Shown piece by piece: positions 24,048 to 34,722 of a stretch of DNA of 64,000 bases. Position 1 is the stretch's first letter, and every line of letters begins with the position of its first letter. The stretch is from Entonaema liquescens. Taxonomy: Eukaryota > Ascomycota > Sordariomycetes > Xylariales > Xylariaceae. The position numbers were made by a program, and so were the translations under genes. The stretch spans positions 248,001-312,000 of the forward strand of contig CADCSX010000011.1 of the NCBI GenBank assembly GCA_902805475.1. The letters are read 5' to 3'. The notes beneath the pieces were generated by a model that saw only the letters and a list, made by a program, of their open reading frames with translations, was not told the DNA's origin and did not search any database.

Positions 24048-26022
24048 CTAGCGGTGCGTGGTGGAGGGCTGGCTGCCCTTCCGCCTCGCCGTACAGTCCA
24101 TTCTCCTTCTTTGCAATACCTCATTGACCCATGTAGCAACCTCGGGGTCTTCCGTGCTTGAATGGCTGAGATCTAATTTCCCAGCTACGCCGGCAACCAC
24201 TTCGGCACTAGCATCGTTCTCGTCCATTTCCTCGTCTTCTTCTGTGATAGTCTCTGGCTTTGTTAAGTCTCCGATCCACTCGGAAGCTAGTAGAGCCGAA
24301 TACGTTGGCCGTAATTTAGGGATCTTGTTGAGACAGCCGTGAACGAATGTCCTTGCGGCTTCGGAATACCGATCCGGTAAATCGGGAGGCTCTCCTTCAA
24401 CAATTGCCTATAGAATAACATTAGATCAGGCTGACTACGCCTAGACTCGCGTCAGATCATGGACTTACGCTAAGTTGACTAAAAATCGTCGAGGATACTT
24501 CCGGAGGATAGGGGTACTTCCCCATGCCACATTCGATGATAGTCAGGCCTAAACTCCATATATCGCTTTGCACACTATAAGTGCCATCTCCCGTGCCAGC
24601 TTGCATGAATGCCCCGCCGGAGATTCGTTCGGGAGCCATGTAACTTTGGCATCCGATGTTGGTCTTGGCGATGCTTGCCACCAGATTACCACTTACACCA
24701 AAATCACAGATCTTTACTTGCCCTCGAGTATTTATCAAAATGTTCGTGGGTTTGACGTCGCGGTGGATGATGTTGTGCTTATCCTTCAGTTCTTTGAGTC
24801 CAACTACAGTGCAATACGTAATTTTACGAAGCACATTTTCCGGAATGCCTCCGGAGTAGAGTTTGTCGATAGAACCACCATCCATGTATTCGAGACACAT
24901 ATACACTGCACTTTCTTGAAAGAACGCCCCGTAGAACTCGATGATATACGGGGAGGCGCATTCGTGCAAGATTACCAATTCCTTCAGAATAGTCGTCAAT
25001 TTCGCCTCATCCAACTCTAGGCGTATCTCTTTCATAGCCATGACCATACCAGTAGTAGACCCAGTCTTAGTCTCAGTGTCCGTTTTATCCTGTGTGTTTG
25101 CAGGCAGGCCTGGTAGTGAAGCGGACTTAAACCCAGAAAGGCCTGGACCGAAGCGCGGAACCCTGGGTTTCGTATGCCTCACCTTATACACCGTGCCGTA
25201 ATTGCCTTTTCCTAACTCATCCAGCTTCTCTACTTCATCAAGCGATATTCTGAACACGGATCCGTCCGAGAAGTCGACTCCCTTATTAGTAATAATCGCT
25301 TTGCCCTTGAATGTCAGGTAACCCTTTTCGGAGTCAATGTACTCTTCGAACTGCTTCATTTGCGACATGTGGGCACTCCCGTTTCGAAAAGGTGCCACTG
25401 GAGGGGCGTCCCCAGTTACGGGGGAGGCGGGAGAACCTCCGCCCATATCTCCAAGCTTAAACCCAAACCGCCTCTTGCCTGCTAGACCTCCACCCCCAGG
25501 AGGCATCGAGGGTATCGATGGGGCTGACTTTGGGAACGAAGGAGCACCGGGTCTCTGAACACCTCCAGGCATTTGAAGACGCCCGGGTAGGCCACCGGGT
25601 AGGCCACCGATCACCGGACCGACGGGGGAAGCCCCGCTAGGTGGGGTGGGTTGTTGGGAAGTTAGAGGAGAGCTACCCTGGCGTGATAGATGGAAAGCTC
25701 GCATCTTTGCGTTAAGGTCTTCGGGAAGACGACCGCTCGACATATGTGCAGCAGCAGCGGCAGGATGCCTCGCATTGGACAAAACGCCCAAGTGAGTAGA
25801 GGAAGCAGACATTGGATGGCCTGGATTCTGGGGGTCGGAGACGGAACGTAACGACGGCATTCTCTTAGGTACCTCGGGATTAAGTTCGGTGGGTGTCTCG
25901 AGGGGTGTGCTAGCTTCCGAAGAGTTGATAGATCCGGGAGAGGGACTGCCTAGGACATCCCTATCGATCAGCTCGTCGGGCGTTGCGGGCACCGAGTCCG
26001 GATCGTCATGTATGTCGGCCAT
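24048..26022 (-). CDS. PBS2: MAP kinase kinase of the HOG osmostress pathway (Pbs2-like)
   Basis: Dual-specificity kinase expected to phosphorylate the Hog1-type MAPK in the cytosol. Exons 24469-26022 and 24048-24407, joined across a GTAAGT...CTATAG intron of 61 nt, give 637 residues. An N-terminal disordered Pro/Ser/Gly-rich region spans about 1-215. The kinase domain follows, with the glycine loop ELGKGNYGTVYKV (271-276), Lys331 in MAMKEIRLEL, IIHRDVKPTNIL (HRD 420-422) and the DFG Asp440. The MAPKK activation segment is SIAKT, with Ser450 and Thr454 as the expected phosphosites, followed by YMAPERI. A hydrophilic insert of about 40 residues sits between the glycine loop and the lysine. The segment just before the domain, FSDGSVFRISLDEVEKLDEL, is what points me to Pbs2 rather than Ste7 or Mkk1. 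The tail after about 560 is acidic. The name is a family-level inference. Confidence 0.95.
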
Positions 26023-26819
26023 GATGGAGAGAGGGGGGTTAGGGTAGAGGAAAGAAGATATCTAGGGATGCGCCTCTACTATCATCACCGAGTAGTAGTC
26101 CCTGATAAAGTTATATATTAATTGATATCGGAGTAGAAGGTGATCTAGGTGGGATTGGTTTTGTTGGTTGGTGGGGAATAGCGCAACCCGGCGTTTAATA
26201 AAAAAAAAAAAATGACGATGGGGTAGTTCGGCGACCGAAAACGCAGGTCAGGTTGGGCGTCTAAGGGATCGAAAAATAAAATAAAAATCTATATGGGAGT
26301 GGCAAAGATGCAATACCGATTCGTCGACACAAGGGTCTTGAGTCGTTCTATAATACAATTATTTTTCATTAGCGGTCTGTAGCCTTATCCACGGAATCGG
26401 AGCTCATGCCGGATTGTTCGGGTAGACATGGTAAGGTAAGGTAATGTAATAAAGGATGGGGTGGAGGAGGATGGATAGGATGGGGGAAGGGTATTGATTG
26501 GGTTCCATCTCGGACAACCAACTTCAGGTTTATTCGTCTGACAACCCGAAGTAAAAGCACATACACACAGTCTCTTTGTAGGGCTGCACGAACCTGGTCG
26601 ATTCCGAGACACTAGCTTTAAGCTGCCCAATTGTGATGTTCAAATGTTCATCAAAAGTCCTTAAGCTCTTCTCGGCAACTACCTGATGTAATAACGGGTA
26701 ATCTTTCCGTATGATGAGTAGTGTGGTGATATCGTAGTAGTAGAGTAGTAGAGTAGTGAGAGAGAGAGAGGTATGTTTAGTATTCTAGCGTAAAAATAAA
26801 AATGTAGGGATAGTAACGA

Positions 26820-26885
26820 GAAGATAGATGAGATGTATGAAGACTGAATGAATGAAGACTGAAGGAAGACTGAATGAAGACTTTG
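26820..26885. repeat. Degenerate GAAGACTGAATG tandem repeat
   Basis: Several imperfect copies of a unit near GAAGACTGAATGAAT, mixed with shorter GAATG units. Noncoding, in the MAPKK-transporter intergenic space. Confidence 0.7.
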
Positions 26886-27951
26886 AAAATGGCACCACTA
26901 TTACCGCTATTATCAACAACCTAGTATGTAATGTGAAAATGGGTCTCTCCGTTAGAAATTGCGCATGTTGACAAAGCGGTTTGTGGGATTGTGGGTTGTG
27001 GAACCTTTTAGACGTGTCTTCTCTTCCTTGGACCCTCAAAACCAAGACCTTGGACACGATGGGGGAGTCTTTTTTGGTCGTTAACCTTGTTCGATTCTAT
27101 AGGGATTTTGTTTCGTATCTTTTTTCCTTTTTTTTTCTTTTAACTTTCGTTGGAGAGGGGATGATTTGATGATGGAGAACAAAATGTCAATCAATTCTTG
27201 TCAGTTAATAATGGGTTGGAGATTTTAGTAGTTGGCTTGTGAAGGATGCCCCGCGTTTCTGGTTTCAGAGATGCTGAATTACCCTACTGTAAATCTTCAC
27301 GTGGTCATAACTTAGAGCTTCTTTAGGGCATTCGTCCAATCAAATAGTTCCGATAACTTAGGATAATAAGTACGAAACGATGATAAAAAATGATGGCCTA
27401 TTCTAGCCGCAGATCATCAGAGATTGAATTCTTGTCAACTCGATCCATCTTTTACTAATTCCCCCTCTAACTAACATATTTCATATTTTATTATTAACTT
27501 ATTAACTAGTCTGCCGTCATTAATCTATATGACTGCGCATTGGTAGACTACACGATCATAGTATGATTGCTTAAAAGACCCTAGCGACGAGCAGGAAAGG
27601 AGAAAAAAAAATCTTTGACGTCATATATACGGGGCGGCCAAGTTTGAAGCCGGTCCCATAAGCTGTCATGCTGCTCGCGATCGTATAGCAGTACGTACAT
27701 TGCTGGATAGGGTAGGTACCTAACTTTGAAAGAAGCGCAAGGCTCGAATGAGGTTAACTGCAGTTGGAGAAAGCTGAGATACGCTTGAGGTGGGGGAGCA
27801 TCGTAATTATCGTAATTATCACGAGCCAATTTGGAGATGCAGTCAGGGAATGGTTTAGATATGCTGGGTATGCCGCAATACATCACCAACCCTCATAAAC
27901 CAATACCAATGCCGATAACAACCGGTGATCTTTTCCTTTATTATAGCCAAA

Positions 27952-27983
27952 CCATCCTGCCACCCTGCCACCCTGCCACCCCG
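27952..27983. repeat. Nine-base tandem repeat CTGCCACCC
   Basis: Three to four near-perfect nine-base copies, C-rich on this strand. Noncoding as far as can be seen. Confidence 0.8.
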
Positions 27984-28351
27984 CAAATGATGCTGTTCAA
28001 AATGGTAATGCAACCAATGTAGATCTCGAGCTGCATAGAATTCCAGCGCGATGTAAGCCCATTTCCAACGTTCTCGCCAGCGAGGCGCATATATAACCAC
28101 ATATTGAGCAACAACTGCGACTCACAATAATTAGGGTAGGGGAAAAGAGAGAGACAGCCATTAGTATCACAGTTTAGAAATAGCCAAGGAATATATTTGC
28201 TGCATGTAAGGAACTAATGTACATATTAGGTGGTTAATCTGAATTTAATACCACCTTAGGTGTGTCAAGTATTTGGAACTAGAAGTGTATAATTTCGTGC
28301 ACCAGTTAGATTTTACGCACATGCATCATGTACTACCTAATGTATGGATGA

Positions 28352-28387
28352 ATAGGTAGGTAGGTACCTAAATAGGTACCTACCTAT
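28352..28387. repeat. TAGGTA/TACCTA inverted repeat (potential hairpin)
   Basis: Perfect 11-base arms at 28352-28362 and 28377-28387 (ATAGGTAGGTA and its complement) surround a 14-base centre built of the same motif. This is one of the densest of many TAGGTA/TACCTA clusters in the intergenic parts of the window. Confidence 0.8.
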
Positions 28388-29997
28388 GTTCTATGAAATA
28401 GGTATTAAGTAATCCTTTAAGCCACACGCATTACGTAGGTACCCTTGCATGCCATCGCCCGTTATACTACACAGTGATAACACTGATAAGGTCAAATAAC
28501 GTCATCGCCACCATTTTCATCACTTCAATTCAATTTACCCCAAAAAATACCACTTCGTCTTACTTATTACCTGTAGGCAAAAGGCAAGCAGGTATCATGT
28601 GTGGTATTACTCTTAACGGGTTACATTGTCTATGTAGGCTACCCAGAGGATCGGAGATGAGGCCACGGGACCGGTCTTCCAAGATCTCTATCTCTATCTA
28701 AAATTTACTATGCGGTAACATTGCGTCGTCTACCAAGTTGATGAGTTGGCTTTTACTGACCTTGTTGTCCGTGGCTATGCTTGGGTTCTTTCCAATCAAC
28801 CTCACCAACGCTTACGGCCCTAAAAAAGACGTCATCGTAGTTTGGTAGTCGTATCATGTCATGCGCATAGTTGCAATGCGATGGATAATACCTAGGCATA
28901 TTTGGTTAATTCCCATCTTGAATCGAGAAAAATATAAGCTCATGCATCAGGCTCGAGATGTATAAGCTTCGCCCGCGCCTCTTATCGGGAATCCAATGAA
29001 TCCTTCGTCACTTCTAAGACCTACTAGAAGACGGACTTGCGGACTAGAGTTAGGCGATTGGGAGTGACTGGAGCGATTAACGAATAGATGGTTGTATTGC
29101 GCCAAGCTAAGCGTGGCTTGAATAAAGTAAGTCACTGGTTGAGTAAACAGCCTCTCAGCGCAGTGTACCGAGTAAGCATACTTTGCCTGCAGTCGTCATC
29201 ATTGCGTACTGGTGGACTTGAGCGATATCATAAAGCGACCGGGGGCTAATTATCAATTCGTAGATGCACACTAATAGCATCATTATAACGAATGATCTGC
29301 ACTTATACGTGGGATGGAATAGACAACAAAGAATGAATAAGAGATCTTTTTTTTTTTTTCTCTGATTGATATGATTAGATATTTAACATATTGATAGGTA
29401 TTTTATATTACATACCTAGTAGTAATACCGAGCCGAGATTGAGGCGTCATAGCGTACGGCTACAGTTGCTTGGAAATAGCTTAAAATGAGGTCTCCAATG
29501 GGCAGCAATGTTTTGCTCTCTGCAAGTCTAACCAATTAAACCCCCACACTTGCGACAAGGCGATCCTGAAAACCAGTGTCGATGTGTTAATAGACCAATC
29601 AATTGGCATAAATCATCCCTCTAAAATGGTTTCATACAGTGGACCTGCAGTCTTGCCGCACAAGTGCAACCTGACCATGCACCGGGCAGCTTCAACCAGC
29701 ATCCAAGTACTACTTACAACGGTACCTACGGGCGCTAGGTGATACAAGCCTCAAGGAATGTATTCCAATGTTTCACTGGGGAACTTTATTGGGACTTATC
29801 TCGTTCGAGATCTCCAGGGCAAAGGCTAAGATCAGCAGTACCCGTTACTTTGTACCTTGCGCTGTTATCCTTCGGAGGACAAGGTCCATCGATTCACTTT
29901 TTCCTTTTCTATCATCTCTTATTCACTCAATTAACCGTTGCCAAGTTGTACGTATCTAATAAAGAAAAAGCAGCGCCGGCCAAGCAAGCCGCTTAAT

Positions 29998-30095
29998 TGC
30001 TTCTTTTCTCGTTTCTTCCCTCCGTTTCCTTATCATTGTCTTCTTTTCTTTCAACATTACCCAGCCTTCTTTTTTTCCCCTTTATATTTTTCCAA
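29998..30095 (+). promoter_or_regulatory. Pyrimidine-rich tract upstream of the AEC transporter
   Basis: A T/C-rich segment begins about 415 bases before the transporter ATG at 30412. Its position and composition fit the CT-rich promoter or leader tracts seen in filamentous fungi; its role is inferred. Confidence 0.35.
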
Positions 30096-30411
30096 CCTCT
30101 ATCGCGTTACATCTTAGCGACTCTACAGCTGGTCTGAATAGCCAGCTCTGGATTTCTAGACGAAATCAACTTATAATTGCTATTTCGTATTAGGGGTTGT
30201 GAAGTCGACATATCTGAAGGGGATACCATATTCTTCAGTAACCATTCAACTAATCATCCATCGATAGTTGAATCCCGGCATTCCGGTTCACTAGGTGGAT
30301 TACAAGCTTATCCAGGTACTACTAGCGCGCGCCGACAGTGAGACCAACGGCAACAGTGTACAGTAATACACTCTTTCCTTAGCCAGCTTTAGATCCCCAA
30401 ATCAAACAAAG

Positions 30412-32234
30412 ATGATAGACCTATCAATGGCAAGGCCGACTTCCTTTCGGGTGAACAATGCTATAGTAAACTGGACTCCCGATACGGCAATGATGGCTAT
30501 GGAAAACACTCACGATTCTCATCCCTCCATCGACCACCTAATCTTATTAGTCTTCGAGGCCGTGTTGGAAGTTGTTTGTGTCAGCTTGCCTGGATACATC
30601 ATCGCAAGGTTAGGGCATTTTGACGCCGACAAGCAGAAGTTCCTAGCGAATCTTAATGTCATGTTGTTCACCCCATGCCTAAGTATGCGCATATGATCGC
30701 GCTCATCTTTTTTCAATATTGTACTAACGAATATATAGTTTTCACGAAACTAGCATCGCAACTCAATGCCGATAAACTTATCGACCTCGCAGTCATACCT
30801 TTCATCTTCATTATCCAAACCGGTGTATCTTACTTAGTATCCATATGTGTGTCGAAGGCATTCCGGTTTGGCAAGCGCCCGGCGAATTTCGTCACGGCAA
30901 TGGGTGTATTTGGAAACTCAAACTCGCTACCGATTTCCCTTGTCATTTCGCTCTCGCAAACTCTAAAGGGGCTTCATTGGGACAGGATACCAGGCGACAA
31001 CGACGACGAAGTAGCCGCACGCGGTATTCTATACCTCTTGATATTTCAACAGCTCGGACAATTAGTCAGGTGGAGCTGGGGATATCATGTTTTACTAGCT
31101 CCCAAGAGCAGATATGAAGAATACCAGGATGAGTCGATAGAAGAGGGCAGATATAGAGATGATGTGCCTCAAAATGACGTTCTGATTCCCGGTCTTGACG
31201 GAAACGTTACCGAGAGTGATCGCGACGATTCGGACGGCTCAGATGAGTCTGATGTATACGAACCGGCCGGCCGGACTCCAGTAGCTGGAACATCGGTAGC
31301 ATCACCCGCTGATTCAGACGACGAGACTTCCACGCCAAGAAAACGATCTGTCGGAAAATATGACAATGGTGCCCATCATCCCAACAGTCACTCCGTAACG
31401 GCCGGGCCCGGTGACATGATGTTGTTTCCTCGCATGCAGGACCTCAGTGATCCGGATATTCCAGGTGGGGCTGAAGGATATTACGTGCGTACGCGTCTTA
31501 AGATAAACAAGGCTATGGCATCTACCAAAGGCTACGTCGCTCAGCTTTTTACACGCGCTTTTAAAGGTTTACCTCTTCCGATCCAGAGTGGCCTGACCAG
31601 GGTGTGGGGATGGTGGCTCCGAGTGTATAACTTCCTCTGGGAGTTCATGAACCCACCGCTATGGGCCATGCTTATCGCCATCATTGTAGCTTCAGTACCC
31701 GATTTACAGCGAGTTTTCTTCCAAGAAGGAACATTCGTCAACAACAGCGTAACACGAGCGGTATCTCAGAGTGGTGGTGTTGCCGTGCCTCTTATTCTGG
31801 TAGTATTGGGCGCCAACTTGGCGCGAAACACGCAGGCCCAAGAGAGTAGCGACCCCGAAGAGAAACAGATTGGAAAACGCCTCCTGATAGCTTCATTGAT
31901 CAGCCGCATGCTACTCCCTACCATGATCATGGCGCCTATTCTAGCGCTTGTCGCCAAATACGTCCCCGTGAGCATACTTGACGACCCAATATTCATTATT
32001 GTATGTTTTCTACTTACGGGTGCGCCGAGCGCTCTACAGCTGGCACAAATCTGTCAAATCAATGAAGTATACGAGGGAGTCATGTCAAAGATCCTGTTCC
32101 AGAGTTACGTTATCTGGTAAGTTATAGCATGCTTGGTTTTTTATGGTTCATGAATATTAATGGTTTTTAGGATCCTCCCTTCAACATTGGTGCTTGTCAT
32201 GATGGCACTGGAAACAGTAGAGTGGGCACGATGA
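30412..32234 (+). CDS. Auxin efflux carrier (AEC/PIN-like) family membrane transporter, Ecm3-like
   Basis: Multi-pass transporter; fungal AEC proteins such as yeast Ecm3 are usually placed in ER or other internal membranes, and their substrate is uncertain. Exons 30412-30682, 30739-32116 and 32171-32234 join in frame (570 residues). The first junction restores the conserved run LFTPCLIFTKLAS, which is the best support for that intron. Two hydrophobic halves are visible: about residues 40-240, and about 390-570 including NPPLWAMLIAIIVASVP and the carrier end segment FLLTGAPSALQLAQ. They are separated by a hydrophilic, Asp/Ser-rich loop of roughly 130 residues, probably cytosolic. This two-bundle, central-loop layout is typical of fungal AEC proteins. 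The last exon encodes only a final helix ending in VEWAR. A sirtuin gene follows on the same strand about 1 kb downstream. Confidence 0.93.
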
Positions 32235-33274
32235 TGATATACATACAATCATTCGACACCCAACTTCTTGTACAATTGTATTATATAATGTGCGACGTCT
32301 GGAAAAAGGAAAGCAAGAAAAATATTAGCTCAAGCGATGGTCACGGCGTAAAGGTAGAGGAGCGTTAGCTTTTCACGGCGTAAAGGTAGAGGAGCGTTAG
32401 CTTTGTGTCTCAGTCGTAATCTGAACACACCAACCGAGTGCGAGACATAGCCGAGTCCTAATGTGCCGCAATGAGGCTTGGCACGGGGAGGACCGCTCGA
32501 GAGGATCAATACTCGTGGAAAGTTCAGGGTACTTTATACATAGAAAAACAAACCCCTTAGATTGGAGATTGAAGATACTCTCTAGGTTTGGGTTCCGAGT
32601 ATTGGTTAACTCTTGCCGGGGAATTAGGTATCTCAGGGTTCGGGAGTGCAACAGCTACGCAAATACATGATTTTGTGTACTATATGGCAGTAAATCACAA
32701 CATGGGATTTGTAAATATTGTACAGCTTGTAAATAATATCGAAATCACAGCGTTGAGTTTAAGCTCCTTCATGGGATTAGAGTAATGCGTTGTAGTACGT
32801 ATGTAGATGTGAATGTAGATTAGATCAAATATCGAAATGTATCCAAATTCACTTACATCTACATTAGGTACGTACCTACGTACGTGCATATGGATGTATA
32901 CCTATTCAAATGTCCGGTAGGTACGAAGTACCTAGGTACCAACCAGTGTCATACGATTAGATAACATGGGCCCCGCCATACGATGTGGAAAATCACTACA
33001 CTAGACTAAGTACCTTATGTACATCTGCAGCAGCCGGTCTACGCCGTTCTTAATGAAAAATGATGTAACTTCCAATTCGTTCAACCTTCAACTAACATTT
33101 CGTTATTTTTTACATGTAAGCCATCAAAAATTAACATTTCCGTTCCTGGTCTGAAATATATTAACGGCTGTTATTCTTTCTTTTTTTTTTTTTTAATCCA
33201 CTATCCTCAACATAGGTCGCAGAAAAAGACCCCGCCATCAGAAAGGCCAGAAACCACACCCAAGGCCGAGAAAG
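32235..33274. other. Intergenic region between the AEC transporter and sirtuin genes
   Basis: About 1 kb containing a perfect 32-bp tandem duplication, a 14-bp TAGGTAC palindrome at 32865-32878 with further TACCTAGGTACC nearby (32916-32940), and a T run at 33180-33194 close to the sirtuin start. No gene is supported. Confidence 0.5.
32341..32404. repeat. Perfect 32-bp tandem duplication
   Basis: Two identical copies, 32341-32372 and 32373-32404, lie about 110 bases past the transporter stop codon, probably in or just after its 3' UTR. Complete identity suggests a recent duplication. Confidence 0.95.
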
Positions 33275-34722
33275 ATGGGTCAAGAGACATCGCATCTCAT
33301 CGACCCGGACACGCCGCCAGAGACTTTGTCGGAGCGAAGTCTCCGCGCTGTCGCACAGCTCATCAAAGATGGCCGCGCAAAGAGAATCGTTGTCATGACC
33401 GGCGCCGGTATCTCTACCGCAGCTGGAAGTGAGTCCGTTCTTTTTTTTTTTTTTTTTTTTTTCCTTTTTTTTCTCACCTTTTATGAAGATTGTCGTATCT
33501 GCCTAAGTTTTCATGTTGCCAGCCTTGTCGCATAACGACTCTTACTCATCACCATGTAGTACCCGACTTTCGATCCCCTAAGACGGGGCTCTATCACAAT
33601 CTTTCTCGTTTCAACCTCCCACATCCGGAGGCCGTCTTCGAGATCGATTTCTTCCGTACTAATCCGGAGCCTTTCTATCTGCTCGCTAAGGAATTGTACC
33701 CGGGCAACTTTAGCCCGACCGTCTCACATGCATTCATCGCTCTGCTGGCTAAGAAGGGCCTGCTCCGCATGCTCTTCACCCAAAACATCGATTGTCTGGA
33801 GCGCGCTGCTGGCGTACCCTCCGAGAAAATAGTTGAAGCACACGGTAGCTTCGCTACGCAGCGCTGCATAGAATGCCGCGCCGAGTTCCCTGATGACTTG
33901 ATGCGCGAGCACGTCAAGCGCGGCGAGGCCCCACGGTGCATTCGTAAAGATTGCGGTGGCCTTGTCAAGCCCGACATCGTCTTCTTCGGCGAGCAGCTCC
34001 CCGAGTCGTTTTACAACAACATCTCGGTGCCCAATACCGCCGACCTGATGCTCGTCATGGGCACCAGCTTACTCGTGCATCCATTCGCGGGTTTACCCCG
34101 TCGAGCAATGGAAAGCACACCGCGGGTTCTTTTCAACCTCGAGCGCGTGGGCGACATGGGCTCGCGCGCAGACGACGTCCTAGTCCTAGGGGACTGCGAC
34201 TCCGGGATCCGGAAGTTAGCAGACGAGCTAGGGTGGCGCGAGGAGCTAGAGGCATCGTGGAGAGCCCTCGTAGGAGAAAAGGAGGCGAACCGACAGCTAT
34301 CCAAAACACAGAAGGAGGAGGAGATCCACGACGAGTTGGAGCAGCTGGCCGGGGACGTGGAAAATAAGTTGGGCATCTCCGAGGGTGGTGGCGACGACGA
34401 ATCCGAGGCTAACGTCGCGAAGCAGGAAGAGGGCACAACAGCAACAACGACTGGTGGAGCGCGCCAACCGGATCATATTCAGGAGAGCAATAAGGAGAGC
34501 ACTGCGCCTGGTCATGCAGCACAGCTCGTGGACGACAGCGAGACGGTTCCAGAGAAGAGCACTGAGGGACAGGATCAGAAGGAAGACGAGAAGGATAAGG
34601 GAACAGATAAGGAGGCCCAGGGGCAGGATAATGCAAAGATGAGTTACGAGCCGTTGCGGCCTGTGGAGGAGAAGCCCATCACGGCGGAGGATAAGGGTGG
34701 CGGGGATAAGCCTGCGCTATAG
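33275..34722 (+). CDS. NAD-dependent protein deacetylase, sirtuin (Hst2-like)
   Basis: Removes acetyl groups from lysines using NAD. Exons 33275-33428 and 33560-34722 give 438 residues; the splice rebuilds the NAD-binding run GAGISTAAGIPDFRSP. Visible hallmarks are TGAGIS (42-47), TQNID (Asn127, Asp129), the catalytic histidine His146 in VEAHGSF, and a zinc site CIEC...CIRKDC (Cys154, 157, 178, 183). KPDIVFFGEQLP and MGTSLLVHPFAGLP follow. The KPDIVFFGE and TSLLVHPFA versions, with no long N-terminal extension, fit the cytosolic Sir2/Hst2-SIRT2 class better than Hst1/Sir2 or Hst4. The paralogue call is an inference. The last 140 or so residues are strongly charged (Glu, Lys, Asp, Gln) and look disordered. 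The intron has a run of about 22 T right after the donor. Confidence 0.95.
33441..33462 (+). repeat. Poly-T run inside the sirtuin intron
   Basis: Twenty-two consecutive T residues begin 12 bases after the GT donor. This homopolymer is prone to length errors but lies outside the coding exons. Confidence 0.9.

Larger units (their letters stand above)
26023..30411. other. Long divergent intergenic region between MAPKK and AEC transporter
   Basis: About 4.4 kb between divergently transcribed genes. It holds AG-rich microsatellites (26735-26770), GAAGACTGAATG-type repeats (26836-26882), a CTGCCACCC array (27952-27983), a TAGGTA/TACCTA palindrome (28352-28387) and T-rich leader-like sequence just before the transporter. 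A 102-residue minus-strand frame at 27581-27889 shows no recognisable motif. No gene is supported. Confidence 0.5.

Noticed and set aside
27581..27889. 102-residue minus-strand frame
   Set aside because: Reads somewhat protein-like but has no motif, and there is no sign of leader or introns.
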